Positions 33,723 to 43,286 are shown, numbered from the stretch's first letter. The stretch is DNA of 60,771 nucleotides from Bacteroidaceae bacterium (GCA_017940605.1 JAGAYF010000021.1:1-60771); one strand, 5' to 3'. A program made the numbers and translations. The notes: a model not told the origin generated them from the letters alone.

Positions 33723-35429
33723 ATGATAAAAAGAATTTTCATCCTATTGTTCATGTCGGTGTCCGCGGGCAGTTGGGCACAGACCGAGATACCCATGTTG
33801 ATGACTTCCATGTGGCATCAGAAAGACCCGTTCAATGCGCAATGCCCCTTGGTCAAGAACGCCGCCCCGGCCGCCGGATGCGGTGCAATTGCCGTTGCGC
33901 AGATGTTGTATTACTACAAGCAGCCTGCCCATGGCTTTGGTCGGCCTCAGTACACAACTTCCAACTATTCTGTGGACATTGATCTTACGTCCCGCACGTT
34001 TGAATATGACAAAATATACAATAAGTATTACGATTTCACCAGTACTGTGGCCAAGGATGCCGTGGCCAGCCTGGTGGCCGGTGTCGGCGCGGCCATGAAG
34101 ATGCAGTACGGAACGTCCAGTTCGCCCTCCAATTTTCCGTCCATGATGTGGGGACTCCAGCACTACCTCCACTTTTCGCCCCAATGCCGTTATCGCAGCC
34201 GGCGCTACTACTCCACGGCAGAGTGGCTGGAGATGCTGAACGGCGAACTGGAGCAAAACCGCCCCGTCTTCTATCGGGGAGTGCATACAAGCCCCGGCAG
34301 CACGGCGGCGCACCTATATGTGCTGGACGGAAGGGGCAAGGACGGAAAGTACCACGCCAATTTCGGCCACGCCAGCAGCACGCAGGATAAATATGTCGAT
34401 TTGAATGTCATCAACCAGGGCACTGACGAATACCCGGGCGTATACAGCGTATGCTACCACCACCAGCAGGCCATGATTACCGACGGCTATCCCGTGGATG
34501 GACTGACCGATGCCGATTATGACCAGTCGGCGTTCATCCTGACTTCCCCATTGGTGCTGGGCGGCCAGTCGCGGGCCACCACGGTCACGGCAAAGGGTTC
34601 GGTGCAGGCCCAGTTTAGGGCACACTATGCCAATTACGTAGGCGGTTCGGCCCAGCTTACCCTGGGTTTCTACCAAGACGGCCAACTGCGGGGAACATCT
34701 ACCACCATTCGCAATGTCACGGTGAGCGGCGGCGGTTTTTACCTGAATTTCAACCGGACTTTTGGCTTGCCTACGAACTTGCCGGCCGGCCAATACGAGA
34801 TGTCCATCATCTCGCGCGAAAATGCGGCCAGCTCCTGGGTGCGCGGCTGGGACAATGCCCCCAACCGTGTGCCTGTTCAGGTAAAGTCGGATGGCAGCTA
34901 TGTGTTTACGATGCCCAACTACCACGACAAGGAGTGCAATCTCTTCCTGGAAAAATCCATCACCGAGCCTACCGGCGGCAAAACGGGCGGCAAGACTTTT
35001 GAACTGGCAGTGCGCAACCCCACGGACAACAATTTTGAGGACACCATCCGCCTGGTCGTGACCTCGTCGCGCGGAACGAAGCAGTACGACATGCCTACGT
35101 CGGTCTATGACGGGCAGAAGGTGACCTACCGCTTCTTTGTGAGCAACTCCGATGCTGATTTCACCCAGGCCTATGAGGTAACCGCCCTGTACAAGGAGAC
35201 GGCGGCCGGCAAGTGGCTGCCTCTCACCGAGAATACCGACGGCGTGCACGCGGCCTCCCTGTCAGCAACCAGCGCCGTGCGGATATTCACCATGGACGGC
35301 CTGCTGATCCGCTCGTTTGACTATTCGCACGGGCTCAACGACTACTCCGCTTTTCTCGGCAGCCTGCCCAAGGGAGTGTATCTGGTGTCGGACAGCAGCG
35401 GCACGCGCAAGTTTGTGAAGCGCACATAG
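33723..35429 (+). CDS. Secreted C10 (streptopain-like) cysteine peptidase without propeptide
   Basis: 568 residues. The signal peptide ends near SWAQ (residue 20) and the catalytic domain begins almost at once. Catalytic Cys53 is in AAGCGAIAVAQML, and His197 is in AHLYVLDGRGKDG, followed by KYHANFG. Typical C10 zymogens carry a Spi-like inhibitory pro-domain of about 100-120 residues before the catalytic domain, and it is missing here. Residues about 275-500 are beta domains. The final stretch RIFTMDGLLIRSF to LPKGVYLV resembles Bacteroidota C-terminal sorting domains, so surface display or secretion is likely. Related enzymes such as interpain are virulence or nutrient peptidases. Confidence 0.9.
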   Translation: MIKRIFILLFMSVSAGSWAQTEIPMLMTSMWHQKDPFNAQCPLVKNAAPAAGCGAIAVAQMLYYYKQPAHGFGRPQYTTSNYSVDIDLTSRTFEYDKIYNKYYDFTSTVAKDAVASLVAGVGAAMKMQYGTSSSPSNFPSMMWGLQHYLHFSPQCRYRSRRYYSTAEWLEMLNGELEQNRPVFYRGVHTSPGSTAAHLYVLDGRGKDGKYHANFGHASSTQDKYVDLNVINQGTDEYPGVYSVCYHHQQAMITDGYPVDGLTDADYDQSAFILTSPLVLGGQSRATTVTAKGSVQAQFRAHYANYVGGSAQLTLGFYQDGQLRGTSTTIRNVTVSGGGFYLNFNRTFGLPTNLPAGQYEMSIISRENAASSWVRGWDNAPNRVPVQVKSDGSYVFTMPNYHDKECNLFLEKSITEPTGGKTGGKTFELAVRNPTDNNFEDTIRLVVTSSRGTKQYDMPTSVYDGQKVTYRFFVSNSDADFTQAYEVTALYKETAAGKWLPLTENTDGVHAASLSATSAVRIFTMDGLLIRSFDYSHGLNDYSAFLGSLPKGVYLVSDSSGTRKFVKRT

Positions 35430-35551
35430 CCATTCCTTTCTCGGCACTGCCGAAATATTTCTTCCTTTTTTCCAAAAACCTGCTTGCAGCCACTGGCGGT
35501 GATTGCCGTCGGCGCAAGGGGTGGCCATGCCCGTAGGTCGGGCGGCGTGTC

Positions 35552-35664
35552 GGCCTAAAACGACGTTTTTACGCCTTGTTTGAGGCACTTTTACGCCCCG
35601 GCTGAAATTTTTCAGGCCGCAGGGGCGGGTGTTTTACGCCTCGTCCGCAGGCGTTTGCGCCCGA
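35552..35664 (+). repeat. Phased intergenic array, copy 6 (five units)
   Basis: The unit starts are 35571 (ACGCCTTG), 35593 (ACGCCCCG), 35614 (marker AGGCCGC), 35636 (ACGCCTCG) and 35657 (GCGCCCGA), giving spacings of 22, 21, 22 and 21 bp. As in copy 2, a diverged inverted unit (GGCCTAAAA, 35552-35560) precedes the head. It fills most of the 294-base gap between the convergent C10 peptidase and glycosidase-like genes. Confidence 0.85.
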
Positions 35665-35723
35665 GATGGGATCAATTGCCAGACTTTCGGCGCTTGGAAT
35701 GAGGAAACGAAAAATAGGGAAGC

Positions 35724-38003
35724 CTACGGGCGCAACCGTTTCAAGAGCTGCTGCTCGGTGTAGCGCAGGTTGACATACTTCTCGCGCAGGTCCTGCGGCA
35801 GGTAGAAGTACTGGTTGGACGATTCGTAGCCGATGGTGGGCTCTTGCTGCAGTATGGGCATCAGCCGGCGCACCAGCTCCTGCTCCTTCCTTACGCAGTC
35901 GAGCATGGCTGCGAGGTGCTCTTTCTGGTGCGCGGCATCGGTGCGCAGGCTGTTGCGGTGCAGGGTGAATGTGGCCTGCTGCGTCACGCTTTGGAAGATC
36001 ATCTGGATGGCACGGGCCTGTCGCAGGTCGCTTTCCAGGAGGGCGCGCTGCGGTCGGGGGGCGGCGCGCAGGGCGCGTTGCAGCAGGGGAATGCCTTGCC
36101 GGAATCCCTGCGCCGTGAGCTCCATCTGCCTGATGTAGATGTCGGCAGGGTAAGGGCCTCGCCACAGCTGCAGGTCGTCATAGGGGATACCCACCATGGT
36201 GGCGCGCCACGCGGTGCTGTCCAGGTAGAACGGGTTGGCCGGGGCACTGTGCTGCGGACCTTTGTAGACCGTGCCGATGTGGTAGGGGTATTGGCTCATG
36301 CCCTTTGAGAACTCCTCCCACGCCCTTGTCACCCACGGGGCGGCCTGAGGTCCGTAGTGCCTGGCGGCCAGTTGGGTGAGCGTGAGTGTCGTGTCGGCCA
36401 GTGTTTGGGCAAACAGGCTCATGTTGAACGATGGGTAGCCTCCCAGGCTCCAGCAGTACATGATGCCGCTCATTCCCTGGCGTGCCAGGTTGCGGGCATG
36501 GGTGTGGAAAAGCTGCATGGCCGGTATGGAGGCCACCGACCCCAGTTCCCAGGAGGTGTTGACCTGAATCTTGGCCATTACGGGGAGTCCGCACCGGCGG
36601 GCTATGGCCCAGTGGTGCAATGCACGCGGCCCGGGGCCTACTGCGCTGATGGCGTATTCGCCCACGCTGGTTGCGATGCCGCCGCGGTTCAGGGGCAGTG
36701 ACCACTCGCTGACGCACATGAGGCGGCAACGCTTGTCCAGGCGGGGAATGATGGCTTCGGCCATGGGCGTGCTCCAGGCCCAGTCCCAGACTATGACTTC
36801 GGCCTGCTCATTGCCTTGTTTCACGCCCTCGGCAATGGTGTTGTTCACCTCGGCCAGAATGTCGGCCACGGTACGCCGGGCACAGCGTGGGCATTGGCTG
36901 TGCCGCCCGTGGGATGCACAGGAGGTGAGGTTTTCTGAGAAAGTAATGGTGAAGACGCCCCCCAGTCCCTTTACGTGGGTGAAGACGGAGCAATAGCCCT
37001 GGCGCAGCCAGTTGAGCGTGCGCTCGTCGCTGGTGCAGAATGCCTGCAGGTCATTTTCCTTCACTCCGCCGAGGCTGTGGCGCGCAGGCGACTGGAAGTA
37101 GGCTTGCTGGGTGGCGCGTGGCTCGTTGGCGTAGAGGAAGATGCGAATGCCGTAGCGGCCTGCGCGGTCTACCAGCCGTTGCAGGTTGTGCAGGCGTTTG
37201 TGGCTGCGGTCCGAGCCGGGGAACAGGCTGTCGGTGGACAGCAGCGAACTGAGCGAGGTGTGTATCCACAGCCCGTTGATGCCCTGGGCCGACAGTTGGG
37301 CCAAGAGGTACTCGGGCCATGATGACAGCTGCGAATCAAGCAGGGGGTCGCCAAATTCGGAGCAATAGGAAAAGGCTATGTTGAGCGGCGGTGTCTGTGT
37401 GGGCGATGGGATGGGCGCTGCGGGCGATGCAGGAGTCTCCTGCCCCATGTTGTCGAAGAAATGGTAGCGCGAAACTTCGTCCGTCTTGTATGACTTCAGT
37501 TCCCTGAGCCAGTGGGCCAGCTGGCGGGCTTGCTGCTCCTCCATGGGCGAGGGCCTGTGGTAGCGGAGTGCGGTGCACTGTGGCTTGAGCGAGCCCAGCT
37601 TGATATACAGGTAGTCATCGTCAATGAGACGCCAGGCCAGTTCGGCGGGTGTCATGTGCAGCAGCGGCGTTAGCTGTTCGTAGGGCAGCAAGTGCCAGTT
37701 GCGGCGCAGCACAGTGATGTATCCCTTGGGCGACAGCCATGTGGAGTCGATGCGTCCCTGGCGCGGCAGTCCCATGGAACGTGCTACCTGCTCCACTTCC
37801 TGGGGCGTGGCCTGCAGACAGTCGGCCAGCATTTGGGCGGGTACGACGGTCCAGTTGCGCCAAATGAAGGCGTGCATCCTGGATGGGAACCAGGGCAGCT
37901 CGAACGCGGGCTTGTCGGATGTGGCGGGCAAATGCAAAACCTGCTGTTCCTGCGCCAGCCCGCAGGCAGGCAGCAGAAACAGCAGGAACAGGAAGTGCTT
38001 CAT
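35724..38003 (-). CDS. Glycosidase-like lipoprotein of unassigned family
   Basis: 759 residues. The leader ends in FLLPAC, a possible lipobox at Cys14. Residues about 40-145 hold two similar helical repeats, compare IWRNWTVVPAQMLADCLQ with LRRNWHLLPYEQLTPLLH. Residues about 205-570 look like a TIM barrel, with NGLWIHTSLSSLL, GIRIFLYANEP, a Cys cluster (C362, CPRC at 371-374) after the SEN motif, VIVWDWAW and GIMYCWSLGGYP. A helical C-terminal region follows (about 590-759). The pattern recalls hexosaminidase- or glucuronidase-type barrels, but I cannot place it in a numbered GH family. It is last in an operon with a metallophosphoesterase and an ADP-ribosylglycohydrolase, 18 bases after the former. 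Confidence 0.72.
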   Translation of the reverse strand: MKHFLFLLFLLPACGLAQEQQVLHLPATSDKPAFELPWFPSRMHAFIWRNWTVVPAQMLADCLQATPQEVEQVARSMGLPRQGRIDSTWLSPKGYITVLRRNWHLLPYEQLTPLLHMTPAELAWRLIDDDYLYIKLGSLKPQCTALRYHRPSPMEEQQARQLAHWLRELKSYKTDEVSRYHFFDNMGQETPASPAAPIPSPTQTPPLNIAFSYCSEFGDPLLDSQLSSWPEYLLAQLSAQGINGLWIHTSLSSLLSTDSLFPGSDRSHKRLHNLQRLVDRAGRYGIRIFLYANEPRATQQAYFQSPARHSLGGVKENDLQAFCTSDERTLNWLRQGYCSVFTHVKGLGGVFTITFSENLTSCASHGRHSQCPRCARRTVADILAEVNNTIAEGVKQGNEQAEVIVWDWAWSTPMAEAIIPRLDKRCRLMCVSEWSLPLNRGGIATSVGEYAISAVGPGPRALHHWAIARRCGLPVMAKIQVNTSWELGSVASIPAMQLFHTHARNLARQGMSGIMYCWSLGGYPSFNMSLFAQTLADTTLTLTQLAARHYGPQAAPWVTRAWEEFSKGMSQYPYHIGTVYKGPQHSAPANPFYLDSTAWRATMVGIPYDDLQLWRGPYPADIYIRQMELTAQGFRQGIPLLQRALRAAPRPQRALLESDLRQARAIQMIFQSVTQQATFTLHRNSLRTDAAHQKEHLAAMLDCVRKEQELVRRLMPILQQEPTIGYESSNQYFYLPQDLREKYVNLRYTEQQLLKRLRP

Positions 38004-38021
38004 GCTGAGTGTGCTTTACGG

Positions 38022-41000
38022 TTATTTTACGTAGACCTTGCGACCGTTCAGGATGTAGATGCCCTTCTTTGGCTTGGCAACGATACGGCCTTGCAGGTCA
38101 TAGTAGGCGTTGCTCTTGTGACGCTGCACGTTGGCGGCGGCCTTGATGGCATCGATGTTGTATATCATTTTGATCTTGCTGCCCGAGTTATCGGATGGCA
38201 GGTAGGCCAGGTTGGCCTGCATGGTCGTGGCAGCCGACAGGTTGAGCACGGACTCGCCGTTGTCGGTGCTGCCCAGCAAATACATTTCATCGTCCTTGAC
38301 GGGCTTGGTGGCCAGCGTTCCTTCCAGCAGGTTGACGGTGGGAGTGAGCAGGGTGGCAGTCTCCAGGTCGGCTGCCTCCAGCGTGTAGGTCGTGTTGGGC
38401 TCGCCTTGGAGCAATACGGGGATGCCGTAGGCCACGACCTCGTCCGTTGATGCGAGCTGTGCCAGCGATACCTTGTCGTAGCTCTGGTCAGTTGCGACGT
38501 AGGCGGTCAGTCCGCTGGGCATGGCCATGGCAAATGGCATGCACGCGGTGGCATAGCCTTTTGCGTCGGTGGTGATGCTGGCCTTGGGCGTCTTGGCCTG
38601 GCTGTAGAGCAGGCTGATGTCTTCCTGCGTCAATGCTTTTCCCCACAGGCGTGCAATACTGATGTTGCCATTCCATGGGAAATCGCAGATGGTTCCGACG
38701 TTGGCCCTAGCATCGCCGCCAATGACCATCCATTGGTAGAGTGCGAAGGGGAAATCGAGATAGTCCTTCTCGTTGATGGCCGCTGAATTCTTTTGCTGTC
38801 CGTTAATGTAGATTTTGGACAGGCCGCCCAGGCGGTCGTATACAAATACGTAGTGATTGTACTGCGTATTGAACGAATTTGCGGCAGTCTTGAGGGCGGC
38901 GCGGTCGGCAACGAGTCCTGAATTGCTGTTAATGTATCCGTAGGTGTTGCAGTTCCATGCGATGATGCCGGTTGCGCGGAACTCGATGCCCACGCCTCCG
39001 CTTTGCTGGATGCTCATGGGCGAAGTGTTTACGGCCGGATTGTCGCTGTTGGGCTTGGCATACACCTCAATGCTGAACGCATCGCTCATCTGGCTCGTGA
39101 TGGAAGGTTCGTAGTAGAGCGGACGCATAAAGAAAGTCCTGGAATAGTTCTGGCTGCTTTTCCCTGTGTCGTAGCCGGAGAAGACACCCTCGTAGCGTTT
39201 TTGTTCGGCATTGTATTGCAGCACTGGTTTGCCCATGGGGTCGATGTGGCTGATGGAGTCGCCGTAGGCACTGGCGTCAATCGCGCCGTTTGCGTTGAAC
39301 ACGGCATCGATGAGCATGTCCTCTGTGCTGGGTTTCTGGGCCTCGGTGTAGTATTTCACGTCATCGTTGTACAGGGCGGCCACTTCGTCGTCTCCTTTGA
39401 TGTCATCGTAGATGCGGGCAAAGACAAAGGTGGATGCATTGGAGTTTGAGGCACTACCCAGGTTATCAGTTCCACCGGGGTCTGCCCCAAGGCAGAACCA
39501 CATGCCCGTTTCGCGTCTTGTTGTTCCGCAGTTGGGGAAACGGAACTCGTTGCCTGTGATTTTTGTCTCGCCGGCTTTCTTACCATTAATATATATGGCC
39601 AGTGTCTTGTTGTCATTGTCAACGGTGACGGCGATATGGTAGAAGCGGCCTGTGATAATGTGCGGAGTTACGAAGAGCGCGGTGTTGACAGCTGCGTCTC
39701 CGTCATTGGATGTGACGTATTGGAATCCAAGGCCCTTGTTCAGGTTGTAGCACAAGGACCAGCCGCCGTCCTGTTGGCTGCTGAAAATCTTGTGTACGCC
39801 GTCAGTGCCCTGCGGAGTGCTTTTGTCCAGGCGGAAAAGGAGTTCCCATGTGGCTTTGTGGGCGAAGGCCTGTCCCAAGGTGCTGTTCTTGTCATATTTC
39901 AGGAAGAAGTAGCTCGTGGCAGAATTGTCGGTTACGCCATAGGTGGCATCTTTCACGGGGTCCATGACGGTAGTTGCTGTTCCTCGGTAGCCTAGGTCGA
40001 TGGTGTTGTAGCTTCCTGTGTTGCGCATCCCTCCGTGGTCAAAATGGATATCGACCAATGCGTCTTCGTTGGTCTGAATGTTCTTATTGATGGTGTAGGG
40101 TATGGGGCGTTGCACCTGCTGTTCATACACATTGCCGAATGCGTCGGTGACTTTGACGGTGACGGGGGCGGTTGCCGTCTCGCATTGTACGGTGAAGATA
40201 TGCAGGGACTTGTTGCTCATGAAATCGCTGGTCAGACTGTTGTTCTGGGCCATGCGCGGTACGTCGTAAGCCAGCGTATGAAGCGGGTCTTCTATGTAAC
40301 TGCGCGTAACGGGAAGTTTTTTATTGTTTTCGGTGACCTCAATGTTCCAATTCGGGTCATAGTTGTATACATTCAACAAAAGCATGTTGTTGCCGTATTT
40401 CCCGTAGTTGGTGCGTGTGGTGTATTTCGTTAAAATGGCCTGCATGGTGGCATTTGTGTTATAAAATTCCTTCACGGTGTTGAGGTCGTAGACAATGAAC
40501 TGCGGATTGCTGGGGTCTTCTATTGAATGGTACTTCCATTTGATGTCCGTTCCATCAATATCGAAAACTTCATAACCGCCGGGAGAACCATCGCGGCAGA
40601 TGTGGCGTCCCGTCATGATGCCTGTCCACCACCATGTGGCACATACGGCGGCAATGTTGTTCTCATGGATGTTCGGATAGGCTTCTGGATAGACGTGGTA
40701 ATTGTAATGCGTGTGTCCTGTGATGATGTGTACGGTTTTAAAGTCTTTGACGATTTCACTTAATGCAACCGTGGAGTTGATACTGTTATGGTTGGTCAGC
40801 CCGGCGTAGGTGGAGAAGCTGCTGTTCAACCTCCATACGGGAATATGCATCCCAAGGAAGACGGGCGTGTCCTTGTCTACAAGAGCGAGGTCCTTTTTCA
40901 GCCAATCCAATTGTTCTTGCGTGATGTGGTTGTCGTAGTTGCGGGTCCCTACAATGCCTGTGCTGTAACTTCCGCCAGTGTCTTCATTCTTATAATAGAT

Positions 41001-41726
41001 ATCATCCAAAACAACATAATGGATCTTGCCCAAATTATAGGAATAGTAATTGGGACATACGATGTTGCGGAAAGGAGCAGAGGCGTTGAAGTCCGTGTCT
41101 GCATTGGGGGTAGTGGCACCGTCGTTGTCGTGGTTTCCCATCACGGGAAACAAGATGAGAGGATACTTGTCATTGGTCAATGTGTTCATAAAGCTGGCCA
41201 AGTCGTAGGAGTTGGCGTACCAATAATTGTCCCATGCGAGATCGCCCAATATAGTGCTGTAGATGGGCGTGTCTCCGGCATCCTTAACTTCTTGGCGCAA
41301 CCGTTTAATAAATTGGCTTCCAAATTGTACCAGGTCGCATGTGCGGGCTGCTAAATGGGTGTCAGCACCAACAATGAGACGGTGCTTGTCGTTGTTGACT
41401 TTCTTGAGTCTGAAATCATGTGTTTCGATTTCATCTATCTTTGTGGACAATTTTTCCCAGATTTTTGGCGCAAATCCATCTTTTACTTCTGGTTCATATC
41501 CGCCAGGAAGGGAGTAGAATACGTAACCATTTGTTTTTTTCGAAGTGAAGCTGTATTCGCCATCTTCATTGGTCGTTACAACTTCGTAGCCATCGCTCAC
41601 AGCAACGCCTGGAACTCCTGCACCATTGCAGGTAATAGTTCCTTTCACGTTTTGGGCCTTACTCATTACTAAGCTACATCCTAGAATGCCTATGCTAACT
41701 AATCGTAACATTTGTGGTTTCTTCAT
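38022..41726 (-). CDS. Giant secreted metallophosphoesterase with concanavalin-type domains
   Basis: 1234 residues with a signal peptide (about 1-25). Residues 26-107 form a carboxypeptidase-regulatory/MPE N-terminal domain (GTITCNGAGVPGVAVSDG). Residues 113-350 are a calcineurin-like phosphoesterase with all metal motifs: Asp121 and His123 in ADTH, GD at 161-162, GNHD at 197-200, His294 and GHTH at 337-340. An MPE C-terminal beta domain follows (to about 560), then two laminin-G/concanavalin-like lectin domains (about 570-800 and 830-1060). The end GRIVAKPKKGIYIL is a Bacteroidales C-terminal tail. The substrate is unknown; sugar- or lipid-linked phosphodiesters are inferred from the lectin modules. 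It is the middle gene of a three-gene operon. Confidence 0.9.
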   Translation of the reverse strand: MKKPQMLRLVSIGILGCSLVMSKAQNVKGTITCNGAGVPGVAVSDGYEVVTTNEDGEYSFTSKKTNGYVFYSLPGGYEPEVKDGFAPKIWEKLSTKIDEIETHDFRLKKVNNDKHRLIVGADTHLAARTCDLVQFGSQFIKRLRQEVKDAGDTPIYSTILGDLAWDNYWYANSYDLASFMNTLTNDKYPLILFPVMGNHDNDGATTPNADTDFNASAPFRNIVCPNYYSYNLGKIHYVVLDDIYYKNEDTGGSYSTGIVGTRNYDNHITQEQLDWLKKDLALVDKDTPVFLGMHIPVWRLNSSFSTYAGLTNHNSINSTVALSEIVKDFKTVHIITGHTHYNYHVYPEAYPNIHENNIAAVCATWWWTGIMTGRHICRDGSPGGYEVFDIDGTDIKWKYHSIEDPSNPQFIVYDLNTVKEFYNTNATMQAILTKYTTRTNYGKYGNNMLLLNVYNYDPNWNIEVTENNKKLPVTRSYIEDPLHTLAYDVPRMAQNNSLTSDFMSNKSLHIFTVQCETATAPVTVKVTDAFGNVYEQQVQRPIPYTINKNIQTNEDALVDIHFDHGGMRNTGSYNTIDLGYRGTATTVMDPVKDATYGVTDNSATSYFFLKYDKNSTLGQAFAHKATWELLFRLDKSTPQGTDGVHKIFSSQQDGGWSLCYNLNKGLGFQYVTSNDGDAAVNTALFVTPHIITGRFYHIAVTVDNDNKTLAIYINGKKAGETKITGNEFRFPNCGTTRRETGMWFCLGADPGGTDNLGSASNSNASTFVFARIYDDIKGDDEVAALYNDDVKYYTEAQKPSTEDMLIDAVFNANGAIDASAYGDSISHIDPMGKPVLQYNAEQKRYEGVFSGYDTGKSSQNYSRTFFMRPLYYEPSITSQMSDAFSIEVYAKPNSDNPAVNTSPMSIQQSGGVGIEFRATGIIAWNCNTYGYINSNSGLVADRAALKTAANSFNTQYNHYVFVYDRLGGLSKIYINGQQKNSAAINEKDYLDFPFALYQWMVIGGDARANVGTICDFPWNGNISIARLWGKALTQEDISLLYSQAKTPKASITTDAKGYATACMPFAMAMPSGLTAYVATDQSYDKVSLAQLASTDEVVAYGIPVLLQGEPNTTYTLEAADLETATLLTPTVNLLEGTLATKPVKDDEMYLLGSTDNGESVLNLSAATTMQANLAYLPSDNSGSKIKMIYNIDAIKAAANVQRHKSNAYYDLQGRIVAKPKKGIYILNGRKVYVK

Positions 41727-41750
41727 TTTTCTATTGTATTTTATGAATAT

Positions 41751-43286
41751 TTATTTTTGTTTCTTTTTATATACTACGTATTCATGACAGTTGACTTCTG
41801 CGTCGGTTTGTGGATTGCACCATTTTAGGCGCAACGTGTGATGGCCAGGTTTTAAGTCATAAATCCAAAAAAGTTCTGGTGTCCTGTCATGATAATTGGC
41901 AGCGGAACTTGCCGTTGAGTATAATTTGCCGTCAATGTAAACCTCTACTTGAGCCACATAGTTCTGCTGTTGAGCTTTTACCTTATTGCGCACCACGATT
42001 CCGCAACCATCAAACTCTATTTCCGTGGTTTTTTCAGTCAGTTTGCTACCTTTAATACAATAACTCGGCAACAGATGTGGAAAACTTTGTTCGTAGCGTA
42101 CGGATTTGGGGCTCTGCAAACGGATGGTTACTTTGTTGTTGCCTACGCTTCCGCCCTCACGTTCTATTAGTTTGAGTGCTAATTCAAAACTAAGTTTATA
42201 GGCCTTTTGCAAAGAAATGTCAGTGTATTTGAACGGGCGGTCTTCCACTTCTTTCAAGTTGGGCATCCACTTTTCGGGAATATTGCTATAGCCCAGAATG
42301 CATCCTAGGATGCCTGCGGCAGAGGCGGGGTTGCAATCGGAATCTTGCCCGCAGCGTGTAGCAATTTCCATGGTGCGGCCAAAGTCACCCTCGCCGTATA
42401 GCAGCCCAATCACCACATAAGCACTATTCAACGAAGCGTCAATATTTAAAGGTTTCAATATTCCCTCGGGGCAACCCACTTCATTTGACCATTTGTCTTG
42501 GCAACATTGCCAGGTACGCTTCCAATCGTGGGGATACTCCCTATGCCAACGTATTACGTCGGCAATTGTTTGGTAGAAACGGCTCTTTCTTGGAATGGTT
42601 TTTAGTGCTTGTTCCACTATGGTGGGAATATCATTGTTGACATAGGCCAGGCTGTACATCGCCCCAATGAAAACGCCTCCATACCAACCGTCACCGTAGT
42701 TCATGATATGGCCGACGCGATCGGATATCCGACTGGTGGCATTGGGCATGCCAGGACTGATAATGCCGGCAAAGTCGGCTTCAATTTGGTAGTCTATATC
42801 ATCGGCGTGGGGGTTGTTGAGCCAATGGCCTGATTTGGGGGGCATGATTCCACGCAGAATGTTATAGCGTGCCGCTTGGTTGGCATGCCACAAGCTGTAG
42901 CCAGCGTGTGCAAATGCCAAGGCCATTGAGTCTACGGGCGCATCCAATCCCAGTCGATGCAATGTGTGCAGAAAAGTGAGGTCCATGTACACGTCATCAT
43001 AGAGCTCGGGCCATTTGTCAAAGAAGTTGCGGGCATGATGTTCGGGCCATTCTATGGCCACGCTGTCGGGAATCGTTTGCCCGTGGTAGCGGAATTCTGT
43101 TGGGCCACCATATGTACAGCCTATGGTTTGGGCAGCCCAAGCCCCCTTCAGCTTATCTTGCAATGTGGACAGTTCAATAGTGACCCTGCGAGGTATTTTT
43201 TCCACACGGGCTTGCGTTGAAGTGAGTGGTAGGATGAGACAAACAGTACCAATGAGGGATCTTGATATTTTCCTGAACATTGTCAT
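41751..43286 (-). CDS. Secreted ADP-ribosylglycohydrolase-family protein
   Basis: 511 residues from the ATG at 43286 (43280 also possible). The TTG at 43310 is rejected because it lies at the transcription start implied by the -7 box. The leader SLIGTVCLILPLTSTQA is a signal peptide, unusual since most ADP-ribosylglycohydrolases are cytoplasmic. The ARH helical fold shows both dimetal acidic motifs: YDDVYMD at about 96-102 and GQDSDCN at about 313-319, next to PASAAGILG. The C-terminal 110 residues are a beta domain not found in minimal ARHs. A true ADP-ribose target outside the cytoplasm or a different glycosidic substrate are both open. It leads an operon with the giant phosphoesterase and a glycosidase-like gene. 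Confidence 0.88.
   Translation of the reverse strand: MTMFRKISRSLIGTVCLILPLTSTQARVEKIPRRVTIELSTLQDKLKGAWAAQTIGCTYGGPTEFRYHGQTIPDSVAIEWPEHHARNFFDKWPELYDDVYMDLTFLHTLHRLGLDAPVDSMALAFAHAGYSLWHANQAARYNILRGIMPPKSGHWLNNPHADDIDYQIEADFAGIISPGMPNATSRISDRVGHIMNYGDGWYGGVFIGAMYSLAYVNNDIPTIVEQALKTIPRKSRFYQTIADVIRWHREYPHDWKRTWQCCQDKWSNEVGCPEGILKPLNIDASLNSAYVVIGLLYGEGDFGRTMEIATRCGQDSDCNPASAAGILGCILGYSNIPEKWMPNLKEVEDRPFKYTDISLQKAYKLSFELALKLIEREGGSVGNNKVTIRLQSPKSVRYEQSFPHLLPSYCIKGSKLTEKTTEIEFDGCGIVVRNKVKAQQQNYVAQVEVYIDGKLYSTASSAANYHDRTPELFWIYDLKPGHHTLRLKWCNPQTDAEVNCHEYVVYKKKQK

Noticed and set aside
25079..43286. A polysaccharide utilisation locus
   Set aside because: GH27, GH127 and other secreted enzymes are present, but no SusC/SusD pair, hybrid two-component regulator or ECF sigma/anti-sigma pair is seen; the genes have separate promoters.
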